NCBI GenBank assembly: GCA_023213395.1
Contig: CM041465.1
Coordinates: forward strand, 27,473,741 to 27,537,740
Reading direction: 5' to 3'
Origin: Cycas panzhihuaensis
Taxonomy: Eukaryota; Cycadophyta
Length of the DNA: 64,000 nucleotides
Below the pieces are notes generated by a model. The model saw only the letters and a list, made by a program, of their open reading frames with translations, was not told the DNA's origin and ran no database searches. Below are positions 1 through 9,628 of this stretch, piece by piece; position 1 is the first letter of the stretch; every line of letters starts with the position of its first letter. The translations under genes and the position numbers were made by a program.

Positions 1-234
1 AATGTGAAGCATATATTATTGCTAAATCTCAAAGACAACCCTTTCCTCGTAGTCAGTGGAAATCTAGCCAACCAAATTATTAAATAACATTCATATATCC
101 TTTCATCAAAATATGGCCTAAATCATGATCAAACAAATCCATCATTCATTTTTTTATGAAATCATACCATAAACATATGAAAATTTATACATTCAAATCA
201 AATACCAATAAAAGTTCAGGTTATGGTGAAACAT
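1..234 (-). repeat. Element A, 3' LTR (partial, cut by window start)
   Basis: The stretch from about 84 to 234 repeats 26390-26539 in the same orientation (shared GGCCTAAATCATGATCAAAC and the end GGTGAAACA). Read on the minus strand both copies begin TGTTTCACCA, as does the 5' LTR of the related element B at 34054. This is therefore the start of the 3' LTR of a minus-strand Ty3 element whose 5' LTR ends at 26539. The rest of this LTR and the left target duplication lie outside the window. Confidence 0.75.
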
Positions 235-437
235 TGGCCTTCTTAACATATAAGGCTTCTATTCTAGAAAGAGAAATAGGATGGTGAGAGGTGGCAATAA
301 TACAAGTGATTGTTGCCCTTGTCAAAGTGATGGGAATCAAATGAAATACATGAATGACAAGGTGATGTAACCTTATGACCTAACATAAAATGACTTTTGT
401 ATGATAATAGGACCACATGAAACTCTTATTAGTAAGT

Positions 438-690
438 CTACCCAAAAGGAGTGGGTTCCTAACACTAAAAGGTCACTATTTATATGTCTTACCCAAAAGA
501 ACTAGCCACCTGATCACCATGAATCTACTTAAAAGGACTGGGTATCTAACATCACTAAAAACCTACCCAAAAGGATTGGGTATCTATTAATATCAAGAAC
601 CTACCTAAAAGGATGGTGTATCTATCACCAAAATACTACTATTTTCACCTTTTGCCTAAAAGGACTGGGCATTTAACATTGCCAAATACC
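438..690. repeat. Tandem repeat block 1 in the 3' region of element A
   Basis: About six degenerate units built around CTACCCAAAAGGAYTGGGTATCT begin near 438, 489, 525, 562, 600 and 653, spaced 36 to 53 bases. They lie between the 3' LTR and the antisense ORF of element A, where Tat-type Ty3 elements are known to carry variable tandem repeats. Confidence 0.7.
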
Positions 691-697
691 TACCTAG

Positions 698-870
698 TGC
701 CCACAAATTGGATGAGACTTCATTACCATACATCATGCCCACAAATTGGATGGGACTTCATTATCAAATGCCCATGAACTAGATGGGACTTCATTATCAA
801 ATGCCCATGAACTAGATGGGACTCTACTATATAACTTGCTCACAAATTAGATAGAACTCTACTATACAAT
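698..870. repeat. Tandem repeat block 2 in the 3' region of element A
   Basis: Five units of 33 to 38 bases with the core TGCCCACAAATTGGATGGGACT begin near 698, 736, 769, 802 and 837. The third and fourth are almost identical, so this block expanded later than block 1. Confidence 0.75.
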
Positions 871-873
871 TAG

Positions 874-1290
874 TCATAGTTTATCTCTCTTTAACCATGT
901 ATTAGAGGGAAATCATTTTGCTAAAGCAAAAAAGATAGACTATTATAGCTTACTAGCTCATTAATAGGTGACTTTTTAGAGCAAACCCATCATAGTTTAG
1001 CCTCATTAATGGGGTGAGGACTTTTAGAGCTTGATAATCATAGTTTAGCTTCATTAACAATCATTTTTGGAGGGTTCCCCTATCATAGTTTAGGCTCCTT
1101 AATAGGTATAAGGGCCTAAGAGCATCATTTTGTCATAGTTTTAGCTCTTCAATAGGTGAAGGAAGGCTTAGAGTTATGTTTTTATCATAGTTTAGACTCC
1201 TTAACAAGTAAAAGAGCCTCAGAGTTTTGTTCATGTCATAGTTTAGACTCATTAACAAGCAAAAAAAGGCTTAGAATGGTGTTCCTTTAG
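874..1290. repeat. Tandem repeat block 3 in the 3' region of element A
   Basis: Roughly six or seven diverged units of about 55 to 65 bases share TCATAGTTTAGACTCATTAA followed by a run like AGGTGAAAGGGCCTAAGAG. A single related unit (CCATAGTTTAACCTCATTAG) sits at 12738 in the equivalent 3' region of element C, so the motif predates the split of the two families. Confidence 0.65.
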
Positions 1291-2039
1291 AGATAAACAT
1301 CAAACATTAATATATAGGATAGAACCTATGTGACATATCGTATCTCCAAAGGGCATATGAGCTCCAATGATTATAGTTATGCATTAAAATAATAATTAAC
1401 CTTTATTAAAGTAATTTTACATAGTTTTTAGTATTGCATGTAATTTTGATGAGAATAATGGTTGAAAAGGAATATATTTTTTTTAATAGATCCCATAAGT
1501 ACTAAGGAAGATTATGCTAAGGAAAACCAAGAAAAACCCCTCCCTATATGTAAGAAAATGGACACAAAAGGATTTCATTTTTATGCGAGGGAGGAGGAGA
1601 AAATAAGATACTTAGAGGCTATTCTCTCAAATTCTAGAACAATTAGGAGCTCTTTCTAATAAAGGATTGGCCCTAGAGGATCTTCATTAGCATGATGAAG
1701 TAGAAAGCTAGATACTTAGTGAGTCAATACTATGTCTTTTTTCTTATTTTTTGAATGAAAAATATAGTGATATAATGTGAAAATTATGGTCACAATAAAT
1801 AAAAAATGTGATCAATCAGTAAAAAAATGTGACTATAGAATTTGAGACCGTCAAAAGAAGTCACATTTTTTACTATGAAGTTGCATTTTTTACCTATGGA
1901 ATCACCTTTTTAGTCACCTAGCCACACTTTTAGACCTTTAATCAATCAAACTTTAAAAATAAAAAAGAAAAAAAAAATAAAACAACAAACTAAAACACTC
2001 TAAATGATGTGATGCAGGCCCTAGAGAATGGAGATACAA
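1291..2039. other. 3' region of element A without recognisable gene; one inverted repeat
   Basis: Part of the internal 3' region of element A. An open frame of 65 codons at 1462-1659 has no recognisable motif and I do not call it. A perfect 13-bp inverted repeat (AAAAAATGTGACT at 1822-1834 against 1859-1871) could form a hairpin. The same AAAAATGTGAC words recur in the LTRs of elements A and B. Confidence 0.5.
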
Positions 2040-3745
2040 GAAAATGAAGGAATGGCCATTAAGGAGCTTGTGAGTTAGTTGGATGAGGTAGGATGGGGGA
2101 TTATGAGGGTATGTGGTCTCTCATGAGTAAGTTTATCCACCCAGCTCATCATGGAGCATAAGATACTGCATGATTTCATTAGTTGTTGGGTCTTAAGATG
2201 TAACATATTTAGAGTATGAGCCATTGGAGATCTTTAGATTATACCAAGAGACGTAGGGAGGATCCTAAGGGTCAGCTGGCATGGAGAGAGGGTCAGACTT
2301 ATTCGGTTGATAGACAAGAAGTCTCAAATGGCTTATAATGAGTACCTAATAGGATTTACTGATCAGATAGATAAGCATAGGATCTCAATGGAGGCTATTA
2401 AGATAGTAGAGGGCATCTCAATAACACAGAGGATCATTACATTGATTATCATCTACAGGATAACTAGAATCTAAAACTTCATAGGGATTTTGGCTCAGTG
2501 GACAACAGTGGTAAGGAGGTGTGAGTAAGGGATTTAGATCAACTGGGGCCAATACATAGTTGATAGCATTAGTCATCAGTTATCTAGGATTAAGAGGATG
2601 GGGAAGGGCAGATTTTCATGCATCGCTATCCTGATGTACTAGTTGTATGATCACGTTCTGCTTATGAGACTAGGAGGTGAGTTAGAGGAGTTGATGATTA
2701 TAGACTCAGGGATGAATAGGTGGTATATGAGGTCATGGATCCACAATAGGTTAGTTATCATAACGAGGAGTACTCACAATCCTCTCTTCAGTAGGATGCC
2801 GAGGAGGCAACTTATGGAGGATGCTTATGTAGCGATACTAGTCTGGAGCAATGATGAGATAGATGTTGCAAAGAGGGTGGTAACAGAGGAGGTTCCTATA
2901 ACTAGATGGAGGACAAGGAGAGGGTGAGATAGAGGAGGATACATTAGGAGAGGTGGCAAAGGTGGTGAGGAAGTAGGATGAGGAGGCAGAGGGGGTGCCT
3001 TGTCTATCAGGGGAGTAGGATGGAGTCACCAGGTGCTTAGGAGAGGAGGTGGAGCACCTATGGAGGGGATATGAGGCTCCATTCAGAGCATGGAGCTAAG
3101 ATCCACAAATGGGTAGGGCAAGGATGGAGGGAGCGGAGCTGCTCAGGTGGTTCCCCATGAGCCGCAGGGAGGAGAGGGACCATCAGTAGAGGAGATGCTA
3201 GGTGTAGTGCTAGTAAGAGGAGGATGATCACCAAGTATGTTGCTTAGTTGATTTGTTTCTTGTATCACATCATACTTTTATTTTATGAGAGTTTTCTATT
3301 CTAAGGACTCTAGAGGTGATTTTCCCATATATTCTAGCATAAAAAAAGGCACCTACATGGAACATAGTGGATTGCAGACTATTGGGACACCATGTTAAGT
3401 ATTTTAATCATGCACTTCGAGCTCAAGATCTCTATATGGACATGAGGGTGGAGCTAAGGATATGAGAGCTAGATCTTAAGGGAAGTAAGGACAAGATAAT
3501 ACATATGCAGAGGATGACATTGGCTTAGGTAGGAGCCAGATATACTCCATTAACGAGTGCTACAATCTAGCAAGGATAACACCACCTCCCACCATATGGA
3601 GAGTCTACACATGAAGAGACTTCAGGCAGGAAGGATAGAGCAGGTCTAGGTGCCCCCAAGGGATCTCATTAGGACTCTGAGGGATGAGTGTATCATGTAC
3701 TGTATGAGAGATAGGAGGGTGATGAGAGGCATTTTATGAGCCTTA
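2040..3745 (+). pseudogene. Antisense extra ORF of element A (aORF), degenerate
   Basis: This is a broken coding region on the strand opposite to gag and pol, between aRH and the 3' LTR. Readable pieces in shifting frames include RISMEAIKIVEG, INWGQYIVDSI, GRFSCIAILMY and a longer clean stretch at 2643-2927 ending RRQLMEDAYVAILVW. The INWG...F pattern resembles the putative plant transposon protein domain known from extra ORFs of Ty3 elements; this is my inference from memory of the family. A Gly/Arg-rich stretch follows to about 3230, then a likely non-coding gap and a second block (about 3330-3745) with LRAQDLYMDMRVELR. Element B holds the counterpart on its minus strand at 57970-59210, and the two match over most of the length. 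Conservation in both copies says it was a real gene of this element family. Frameshifts and stops make it inactive here. Confidence 0.6.
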
Positions 3746-4217
3746 ACATATATTATGAATCACATGGTTGACAAATATACTATATCTTTGATATCATGTA
3801 AATATATAGATATATATATATATCGATCTTTTTCTCTTAAAAATTATGCATGAAAACTTGTCTCTAAACCCTTTTTCCTCCTTATTCCTATTTTAAATTT
3901 GAGCATAGGATGTATTCATCAGTAGAACTGTCCAAAGAAACATATGATAGCTTTTATCATTTTTACCTTTTTTGTTCTTTTATAGTTATATACTCTTTTT
4001 TTTTTTTGGATTTTTGTCATGCTATATACATGATATTTACACTTATTCTAGAGTATGGTGCCTTGAGCAAAGAGGAGACAAGTCTACCAAAATAATCATC
4101 AAGGATTAAGGAAATGAGAGCGTCGGCTTCAAGGTTAAAGGAATGAGGTATATACTGAATGGTAATCAAACTGAATAGGGATAATAATGATGAAGCGTGA
4201 TAATGTAAGTGAATAAG
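3746..4217. other. Spacer between antisense ORF and aRH in element A
   Basis: AT-rich, with a short TA run near 3806-3824 and a T run near 3990. It matches the element B spacer at about 57000-57950, apart from an insertion present only in B. No gene is supported. Confidence 0.5.
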
Positions 4218-4487
4218 TCATGGGGAATGAACTTGATAGATCCCAACTAATTGATAAACTATAACCTGAGAGTCAACATATATAATAATAGATCCAAGGT
4301 AAAAGCAAGAAACATCTAACAAGGCTCCTATAATAGTAAGATATTTAACTTCATTATTGGTCACCTTAGGTATAAAAGATCCCATAGAAAGAAGGGGACT
4401 TCGTAATTGGTCATAAACTACCCAAGAAAAAGCAAACAATCCTAGGTTTCCCCTACTACCTCCATCGATGAAGATACTCAATGCCAT
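4218..4487 (-). pseudogene. Second (archaeal-type) RNase H, element A
   Basis: Plant Tat-lineage Ty3 elements carry an extra RNase H (aRH) beside the normal retroviral one; it degrades RNA in RNA:DNA hybrids. The reading frame starts MALSIFIDGGSRGN, with the first catalytic Asp in the FIDGG motif, then TNNEVKYLTIIGAL with the catalytic Glu, then IIYVDSQVIVYQL with a third acidic residue. About 89 residues are open, shorter than a full domain of about 130 to 140, because a stop follows YQVHSP. Closely related copies lie at 56678-56899 in element B and, more distantly, at 13019-13264 in element C. It lies downstream of the hydrophobic small ORF, so aRH here follows where integrase used to be. 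Confidence 0.8.
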
Positions 4488-5200
4488 GGGAACAATAGGA
4501 TCAAATCTTAGAGACTATATGATTGATAAAGGAGGGTACAAGAATCAATCAATAAGGAGATGGTAATAAATATAGATGTCTTATTACGATAAAGAAAGAA
4601 GAATAAATGTAAGTAAGATGATTATGATAAAAAATAATAAGGTGTCAAGTAGGGTTTGATAGTAACTAAGGCCACGGTGGACCCAAGTAACTAGATTCAA
4701 AAATCCTAAATGACTCATCCAAATAAACCGAACCTACAGATAGATAGGTAGGGACAAGGCTGTCATGTGACTTGCCCTGGATTATAAGATGATGATAATA
4801 ATAAGCTTTCTTTCACTTCTTTTTACTTTACTTTTTTCTTCTTCCTTTTCTTTTTTCTTTTTACTTCCACTTCCACTCTTTTATGAGAAAAGGATCATAA
4901 TCATCCACCTACAAAACTCTTGTACTCAACACAATAAGGATTTATCCTTTTTAACAAAATCTAAAAATAAAAGGGACCAATATCCTTAAGGATCAAACTA
5001 CAAGAAAAGAAGAGATCAAAATCATGGTGTCTCCAAATGTGAAGGGAAGACAACAGAATTAGTATATACTTCAAAAGATTAATAGAGAGAATCGAGGATA
5101 ATGGAAACATTTAATAATAATTGGTGATATATAACTAAAAAGGAAACCCCTAGATAATGAACCAACAAATGAAGGTATAATCTCGACTAAATACCTGAAG
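4488..5200 (-). other. Region between small ORF and aRH in element A
   Basis: On the minus strand this matches element B 55892-56677. A few short coding-like stretches occur directly upstream of aRH, comparable to the 65-codon frame at 56467-56664 in B. It may be the degraded N-terminal extension of the aRH protein. No separate gene can be defended. Confidence 0.4.
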
Positions 5201-5479
5201 CTAACAAAAGTATTTCTCTTTACAAGATGAAAATAAATTAAGATAGGGGGCCAAGTTCTCCTTTGAGTATAGAACCCAAAAGAGAAAGAGATCCAAATAT
5301 AGTGATGGAAAGCTCATAATTAGTGTAGATGCTAGAAAGAGAAAGAAACTTATAAAATTATGAGTAGGATCTGTCATAAAAGCACAAGAACACTCAGTAA
5401 AAAGTAAGAAAAGAGCAAAAAGAAGGGGAGTTTGTCCTAGTTTTAGCTTATTAGGCAAAGTAAAAAGTTTTAGAGTCAT
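5201..5479 (-). CDS. Small hydrophobic ORF conserved between elements A and B
   Basis: This is a 92-codon open frame starting MTLKLFTLPNKLKL. Element B has a counterpart in the same place (55688-55891, MALKLFLLPNELKL...), between the integrase end and aRH. The two align in frame without gaps for about 67 residues, sharing blocks such as LASTLIM and THN.IS. In B a TGA cuts the frame but the similarity continues past it (VLY.K). There are two hydrophobic stretches, about residues 18-30 and 43-72, which could be membrane segments. I do not recognise the family. An env-like or accessory role is possible from its position after pol, but nothing proves it. In A it survives although RT and integrase next to it were deleted. 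Confidence 0.5.
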   Translation of the reverse strand: MTLKLFTLPNKLKLGQTPLLFALFLLFTECSCAFMTDPTHNFISFFLFLASTLIMSFPSLYLDLFLFWVLYSKENLAPYLNLFSSCKEKYFC

Positions 5480-5489
5480 AGTTTATCCT

Positions 5490-5515
5490 CATTGTGGAGG
5501 GATCAAATGAGTGTT
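5490..5515 (-). other. Deletion junction: RT, RNase H and integrase missing from element A
   Basis: On the minus strand, sequence matching B up to about 53010 (PR-RT linker, ending near GAACAT in B) passes directly into sequence matching B from about 55660 (CAATGAGGATAAACTATG). About 2.6 kb present in B, holding RT, RNase H and integrase, is absent from A at this point. Confidence 0.75.
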
Positions 5516-6770
5516 GATGACTTAGGGATTAAGGCCATGCATATCTTTATAGTCCCATGTAAAAACTGAGTGAAATTCATGAAAGAGATCCTTAAATTGG
5601 GCGATCTCTTGGGGAGTACAACTAGCTCGTAACTTGATAATTATAGGAATATCCTCTATCTCCAAATCTACATCAATGGCTTTTTCCATAAGCATTGCAT
5701 TCCCTTCCTTAAAATGAGAAGGGGTATGCTTTATTAAAGAAATAGACTCCTAGGGTTGAGAATGATTAACTAAAACTCTTGAAAAACCCAACTTATGATG
5801 TCCATGAGGGAAACCAGAAGATGAACCCACTAGATGCTCTATGGTCACCTCATTATTTTTAAAATGGTCTAGATGAAAGAGATTAACGAGGAGAAGATTT
5901 TTAGATTAGAAAGTAGACACAAAAAGAGGCATAAAAGATGAAAGAGGACCAACCAAAGAGTTTGGACAAGTGGGAATAAACTCCATGATTAAAGAAACAT
6001 GAAAAAAGCAAATGGGCCTATCAGCGAACTCCCAAATTAAAGAAAAAACTTGGTAATGATTTGTACCACAATCATGATTAGACCAAGATATTAGGATAAG
6101 AGAAGATGGCTAAGGATCCATATGAGAATAGGTAGAAAAGAAACAATAGAGATAGAATTAACTTCCCATATTGTAGTGGAGGTATTATGACTATTTTGAC
6201 TTGTATCAAGTGAATCAATATCTTGACCCCCTAATTCTAGGTCTAGGTATCGATGTAAGAACACCTTTCTCTCATATCTATTCAACCACATCTTAAGGAG
6301 AGAGGGGTAAGAGAAAGATGAGGGAGCATTAACACATGAATCATACCAAATTGAACTCAAAGAAGTAGTAACTAAATAAGTGGTAATGGGAGGAACCACT
6401 AGATTTACTCCTAAGGGAAAGCACAAAACCTATAAGAAATGAGCTTGAATAGGAGGAAAGGCACTTGTTATAGCAAGCCCAACTAGGGGTGGACCTCAAT
6501 GAGATACGATGGAGTGAGAAGCCACTTCTTCATTAGAAATGGAAGAAGAAGAAACCGAAGAGTAATTAGTCAAGTCTAAAGGAATACGAGAAGATGAGGA
6601 GCCTGTTGACAAAGGAACAACTTCAACTAAATCCACATCCTTTATCTTTAGTTTAGTAGAACGGGCTTCACTAGCAAAGTATTGACCTAGAGAAAGCTAT
6701 TAAAAGAAATACTCTACGGAATTAGAAGATTCACTAGGTTCTGGAAAAGTCTAAATAAGAGGAACTGAAT
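5516..6770 (-). pseudogene. Protease-RT linker of pol, element A
   Basis: This is minus-strand coding remnant between protease and the deletion junction. The 111-codon stretch 6091-6426 (VNLVVPPITTYLV..., ISIVSFLPILIWIL) matches element B at about 39950-40290 in translation, and 5640-5890 (DVDLEIEDIPIIIKL-like) matches B at 52840-52900. The linker has no catalytic motif that I recognise. Its similarity in two elements shows that it belonged to the polyprotein. Confidence 0.6.
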
Positions 6771-7500
6771 GCTTGATGGGTTTGTGCTTTCACTTTACAA
6801 TCTTTAATTATCCCTCGTGGATGAACATAAGTTCATCGAAGAGCAAGGAGCAAACTATTGTCATTTGGGTGATCCATGGTCTACCCAAAAGAATGTTATA
6901 CTCTAAGTCTAGATCAATGATGGTAAGCTTAGTAAGAATCATCGTTTCTTCCAATGTAAAAGGAATAGTGACTTGACCTAAGGGCACCTTCTAATTCTTA
7001 TCATATCCTTGTCAAATCCACTCATATGGATAAAAAATAGAAACCTCTAAATCCTCAATAAGATGAAAAGAGATTACATTGACCAATGATCCCTCATCAA
7101 TAATAACTCACTTGATATTGATATCGTCCTTCATAATCTTGATGTAAAATGGAGGTATACCATTTGGTGCATGTGCAGAATGACTAGACAAGATAGTGAG
7201 GTTAAAAGAAAGCATAGAAGTGGGTGAAGAATCTATTGCAGAAACTCCCAATGCATCAAACAATAATTGACATTGCTTAGGAATACACTTCAACAAATTG
7301 ATAACTGATATACCTGCTAAAATGATCTTTAACTCCTTAACCAAAGAGAATGATCCATCCTTTAAACAAGATTGAATGGACCTAAAATTGGTAGGACATA
7401 GGAGTACTAGATGTAAAGAGTCAAGATTCCTTGCCATTAAATCATCAGATGATTTAGATGGACCTGCACTCTTCGTAATCTCCACCATGTTTATCATTCT
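6771..7500 (-). pseudogene. Aspartic protease region, element A
   Basis: The retroviral-type aspartic protease would cut the Gag-Pol polyprotein. From 7497 downward the frame reads through SLVKELKIILAGISVINLL, then HAPNGIPPFYIKIM and, after an in-frame stop, VIIDEGSLVNVI. That last motif is the position of the D-x-G active site, written here as DEG where plant Ty3 proteases often have DNG or DTG. The C-terminal part shows LTIIDLDLEYNILLGRP, the usual second half (YNILLGRPW). Elements B (about 38880-39560) and C (17845-18591) have the same arrangement. The stop directly before the active-site motif makes this copy dead. Confidence 0.75.
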
Positions 7501-7758
7501 CTTGGTATCACCACCTTTAAGAGGTGATTGTGATTGATTATTAAATCTTTTTGTTGAAGGATTGGAGGGAATAGTAGTCTTCTTTGATGGATTAGAACTC
7601 GAAGGTTCACCTTCATCATCTTGGACCTACTTTTCTTTACCTTTATCATCTTTACTTGTCTTCTCATTATATTAAGGCAATGGATCTTTGTGGATCATTT
7701 GGTCCTGAGATGACTTAGAAGAGTGGTTTGTTTGGACATTTGTATTTTATATTACATT
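7501..7758 (-). pseudogene. Gag C-terminal tail, element A
   Basis: This is a Lys/Asp/Ser-rich low-complexity segment on the minus strand that links the zinc-finger-like end of gag to the protease leader; it is matched by B 38640-38900. It contains stops and has no motif of its own. Confidence 0.5.
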
Positions 7759-8697
7759 TTAAACTGTTCGATACTCACTCCTATCATGTGTATCTATTTG
7801 ATGGTATGAGCACCATTTTGTCTTTCTAAAGAGAGGAGGAGGTGGGGGAGGAGCTTGTTTCTTCCTCCCCTCAGTAAGGTAAATAACTTTGGTCTCTTGG
7901 GAAGGTTGACTCTGAGAAGGAGCATCAACATGCAATTTAGTATTGATTGCATGTTTTAACAATCTAATTAAAGAAGACAGATGATCATAAGTGGGTTTAG
8001 GATGGGAGGCCTTTATGGTTTGAATTATTTCCTTGAAAGGCATAGGTTTTCAAACCTTCTTAATACTTGCTTAAATTTTAAATATTTCTAGGGATAAACA
8101 ATGATCAACTACTTCTTCATATATTTGAGGGCCTAGTTTCAGAACTTGTAAGTGTACATGGGACCTCAATGCATTGGTAAATAGATTGAATAATAGACTA
8201 GGGTCAAGGTGTGAGTGACAAGCATGTACCTAGTCTTGAAATCTCCTAACAAAATCCCTTAATATCTCATCATAGTTCTTCTTAATAGCTAATAAAGATT
8301 TAATGCCTAATTTAAATGGTCTCACCATATCAAAATAGTTAATGAATGAGTCAACTAATTATTGGAATGAGAGAATGGAAGCTAAGAGGAGATAGTAAAA
8401 CCACTTCAAAGTATCACCTTGAAGTAATTTAGGAAACAGGTGTATCATGACATAATCATATGGCATGAAATCCATGTAAGTAAGTGAAAATGCCTGTATG
8501 TGGGAGGAAGGATCCTGAGAAGAGTCATTAGAAAATTTAGACAACACAAGAAGAGATAGATGCATAAGAGATAACAAAATCTCATATGGAAATGGAGACT
8601 TCATATAATCAAGGAAAGGTCTCCTTGGCCTCAATATAGTAGGATGTTGAGGTATGGATGATAGATGTGGAATAGATGAATAGATAAGTTGTTGCAA
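7759..8697 (-). pseudogene. Gag capsid and nucleic-acid-binding part, element A
   Basis: Retrotransposon gag builds the virus-like particle. The minus-strand frame at 8697-8359 contains the gag signature DPSSHIQAF, then LFPKLLQGDTLKWFY, followed in nearby codons by LVDSFINYFD and LRDFVRRFQD. It resumes at 8043-7759 with KETKVIYLTEGRKK-like residues, a Pro run and KWCSYHQIDTHDRSEYRTV. The latter is a C-x2-H-x4-H finger of the type seen in Tat gag, with the last Cys changed to Tyr. Stops (mostly TAG) separate the pieces. Element B 37690-38640 matches throughout, and C 19350-19752 is a more distant relative. Confidence 0.8.
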
Positions 8698-9628
8698 TTA
8701 TGGTTGTTATTATGATTGTAAAACATTATGAGATGGGAAAGTAGAGGGGGGATTAAACCATGCTACAAGGTTAACCATAGAGTTAGTTTGAGGAATAAGG
8801 TGTTGAGGGAAACTTGGATTGAAAGTGTAAAAAGTAGGTTATAGAGTGGATCTAGGAATATGTGAAGAAGAAGTAGGATTAGAAACCCTAAAAGCTTGTG
8901 ATTGACTCACTGAAGTATAATGATAAGCAGAATGAGTATAAGAAATATATTATGAAGTAGGAATCATGTTAGACACTATGGGAGATGGTGGGTGATGTCT
9001 AATAGCATGGGACCAAATGGTATGTGATGTGTGAGGGGGCAATTGAGTGGTAGAGGAAATAATATAAAAAGAGGCAATATTAGTGGAATAAGAATGAATC
9101 AGTCATAAACTCAGTGAAGCCATAACCACTTGACTAGAAGTGGATGCAAGAATGGCATTAGGGTTGCCATAAGCAGTAATGGTAGTAGTACCTCTATGGG
9201 TAGGAGGTATTGAATGAGGGGAATGAATCTAAACTTATTATCTAGGAGGAGATTAACATAGCTATGAATGAGTTGATTTATGATTATCAACTTCTTCTAA
9301 AGATGGAGAATAGGATTATGATGTAGGTCTTGGTGAAGGAGGATGAGAAGGATGAGGAGACCAAATGGCATCAAGAGGGGGCTCTACCTCTATCAACTTG
9401 TAATCCTCACCTAAAGGATCAATTTGAAGATGTTGTGATAGGGATGTCATGGTATGAGTCTCCAAGTAAAATGGGTCTTAGTAATAAGCACACATAGTGC
9501 AGTAGGAATTCTAGTGAGAACTGACTAAAAAAAGGATGAATGTAGTAGATCAAAAAGCTGTTCTTCTTATGTAAAAGAGGGATCTACAAAAGAAGAATCA
9601 CCTAGTAATTGAGAGGATTCAAGGTATC
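8698..9628 (-). pseudogene. Gag N-terminal region, element A (part next to element C)
   Basis: This is minus-strand sequence rich in Ser, Pro, Thr and aromatic residues, with many stops, collinear with element B 36690-37690. Element C was inserted at 9628/9629. The missing upstream part of this gag continues at 23857. Confidence 0.6.

Noticed and set aside
1462-1659. 65-codon open frame on the plus strand
   Set aside because: No motif, no counterpart seen, and it lies in the non-coding 3' region of element A.
3910-4095. Phe/Ser-rich open frame
   Set aside because: Product of a T run; no similarity in element B at the same place.
4789-4989. Leu/Phe/Ser-rich frame resembling a membrane peptide
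   Set aside because: Low-complexity T-rich DNA; it is antisense to the conserved minus-strand region of element A.
6773-6976. Plus-strand frame over the protease of A (also 39400-39660 minus in B)
   Set aside because: Shadow of the protease coding strand; it is shared by A and B only because the real frame is.
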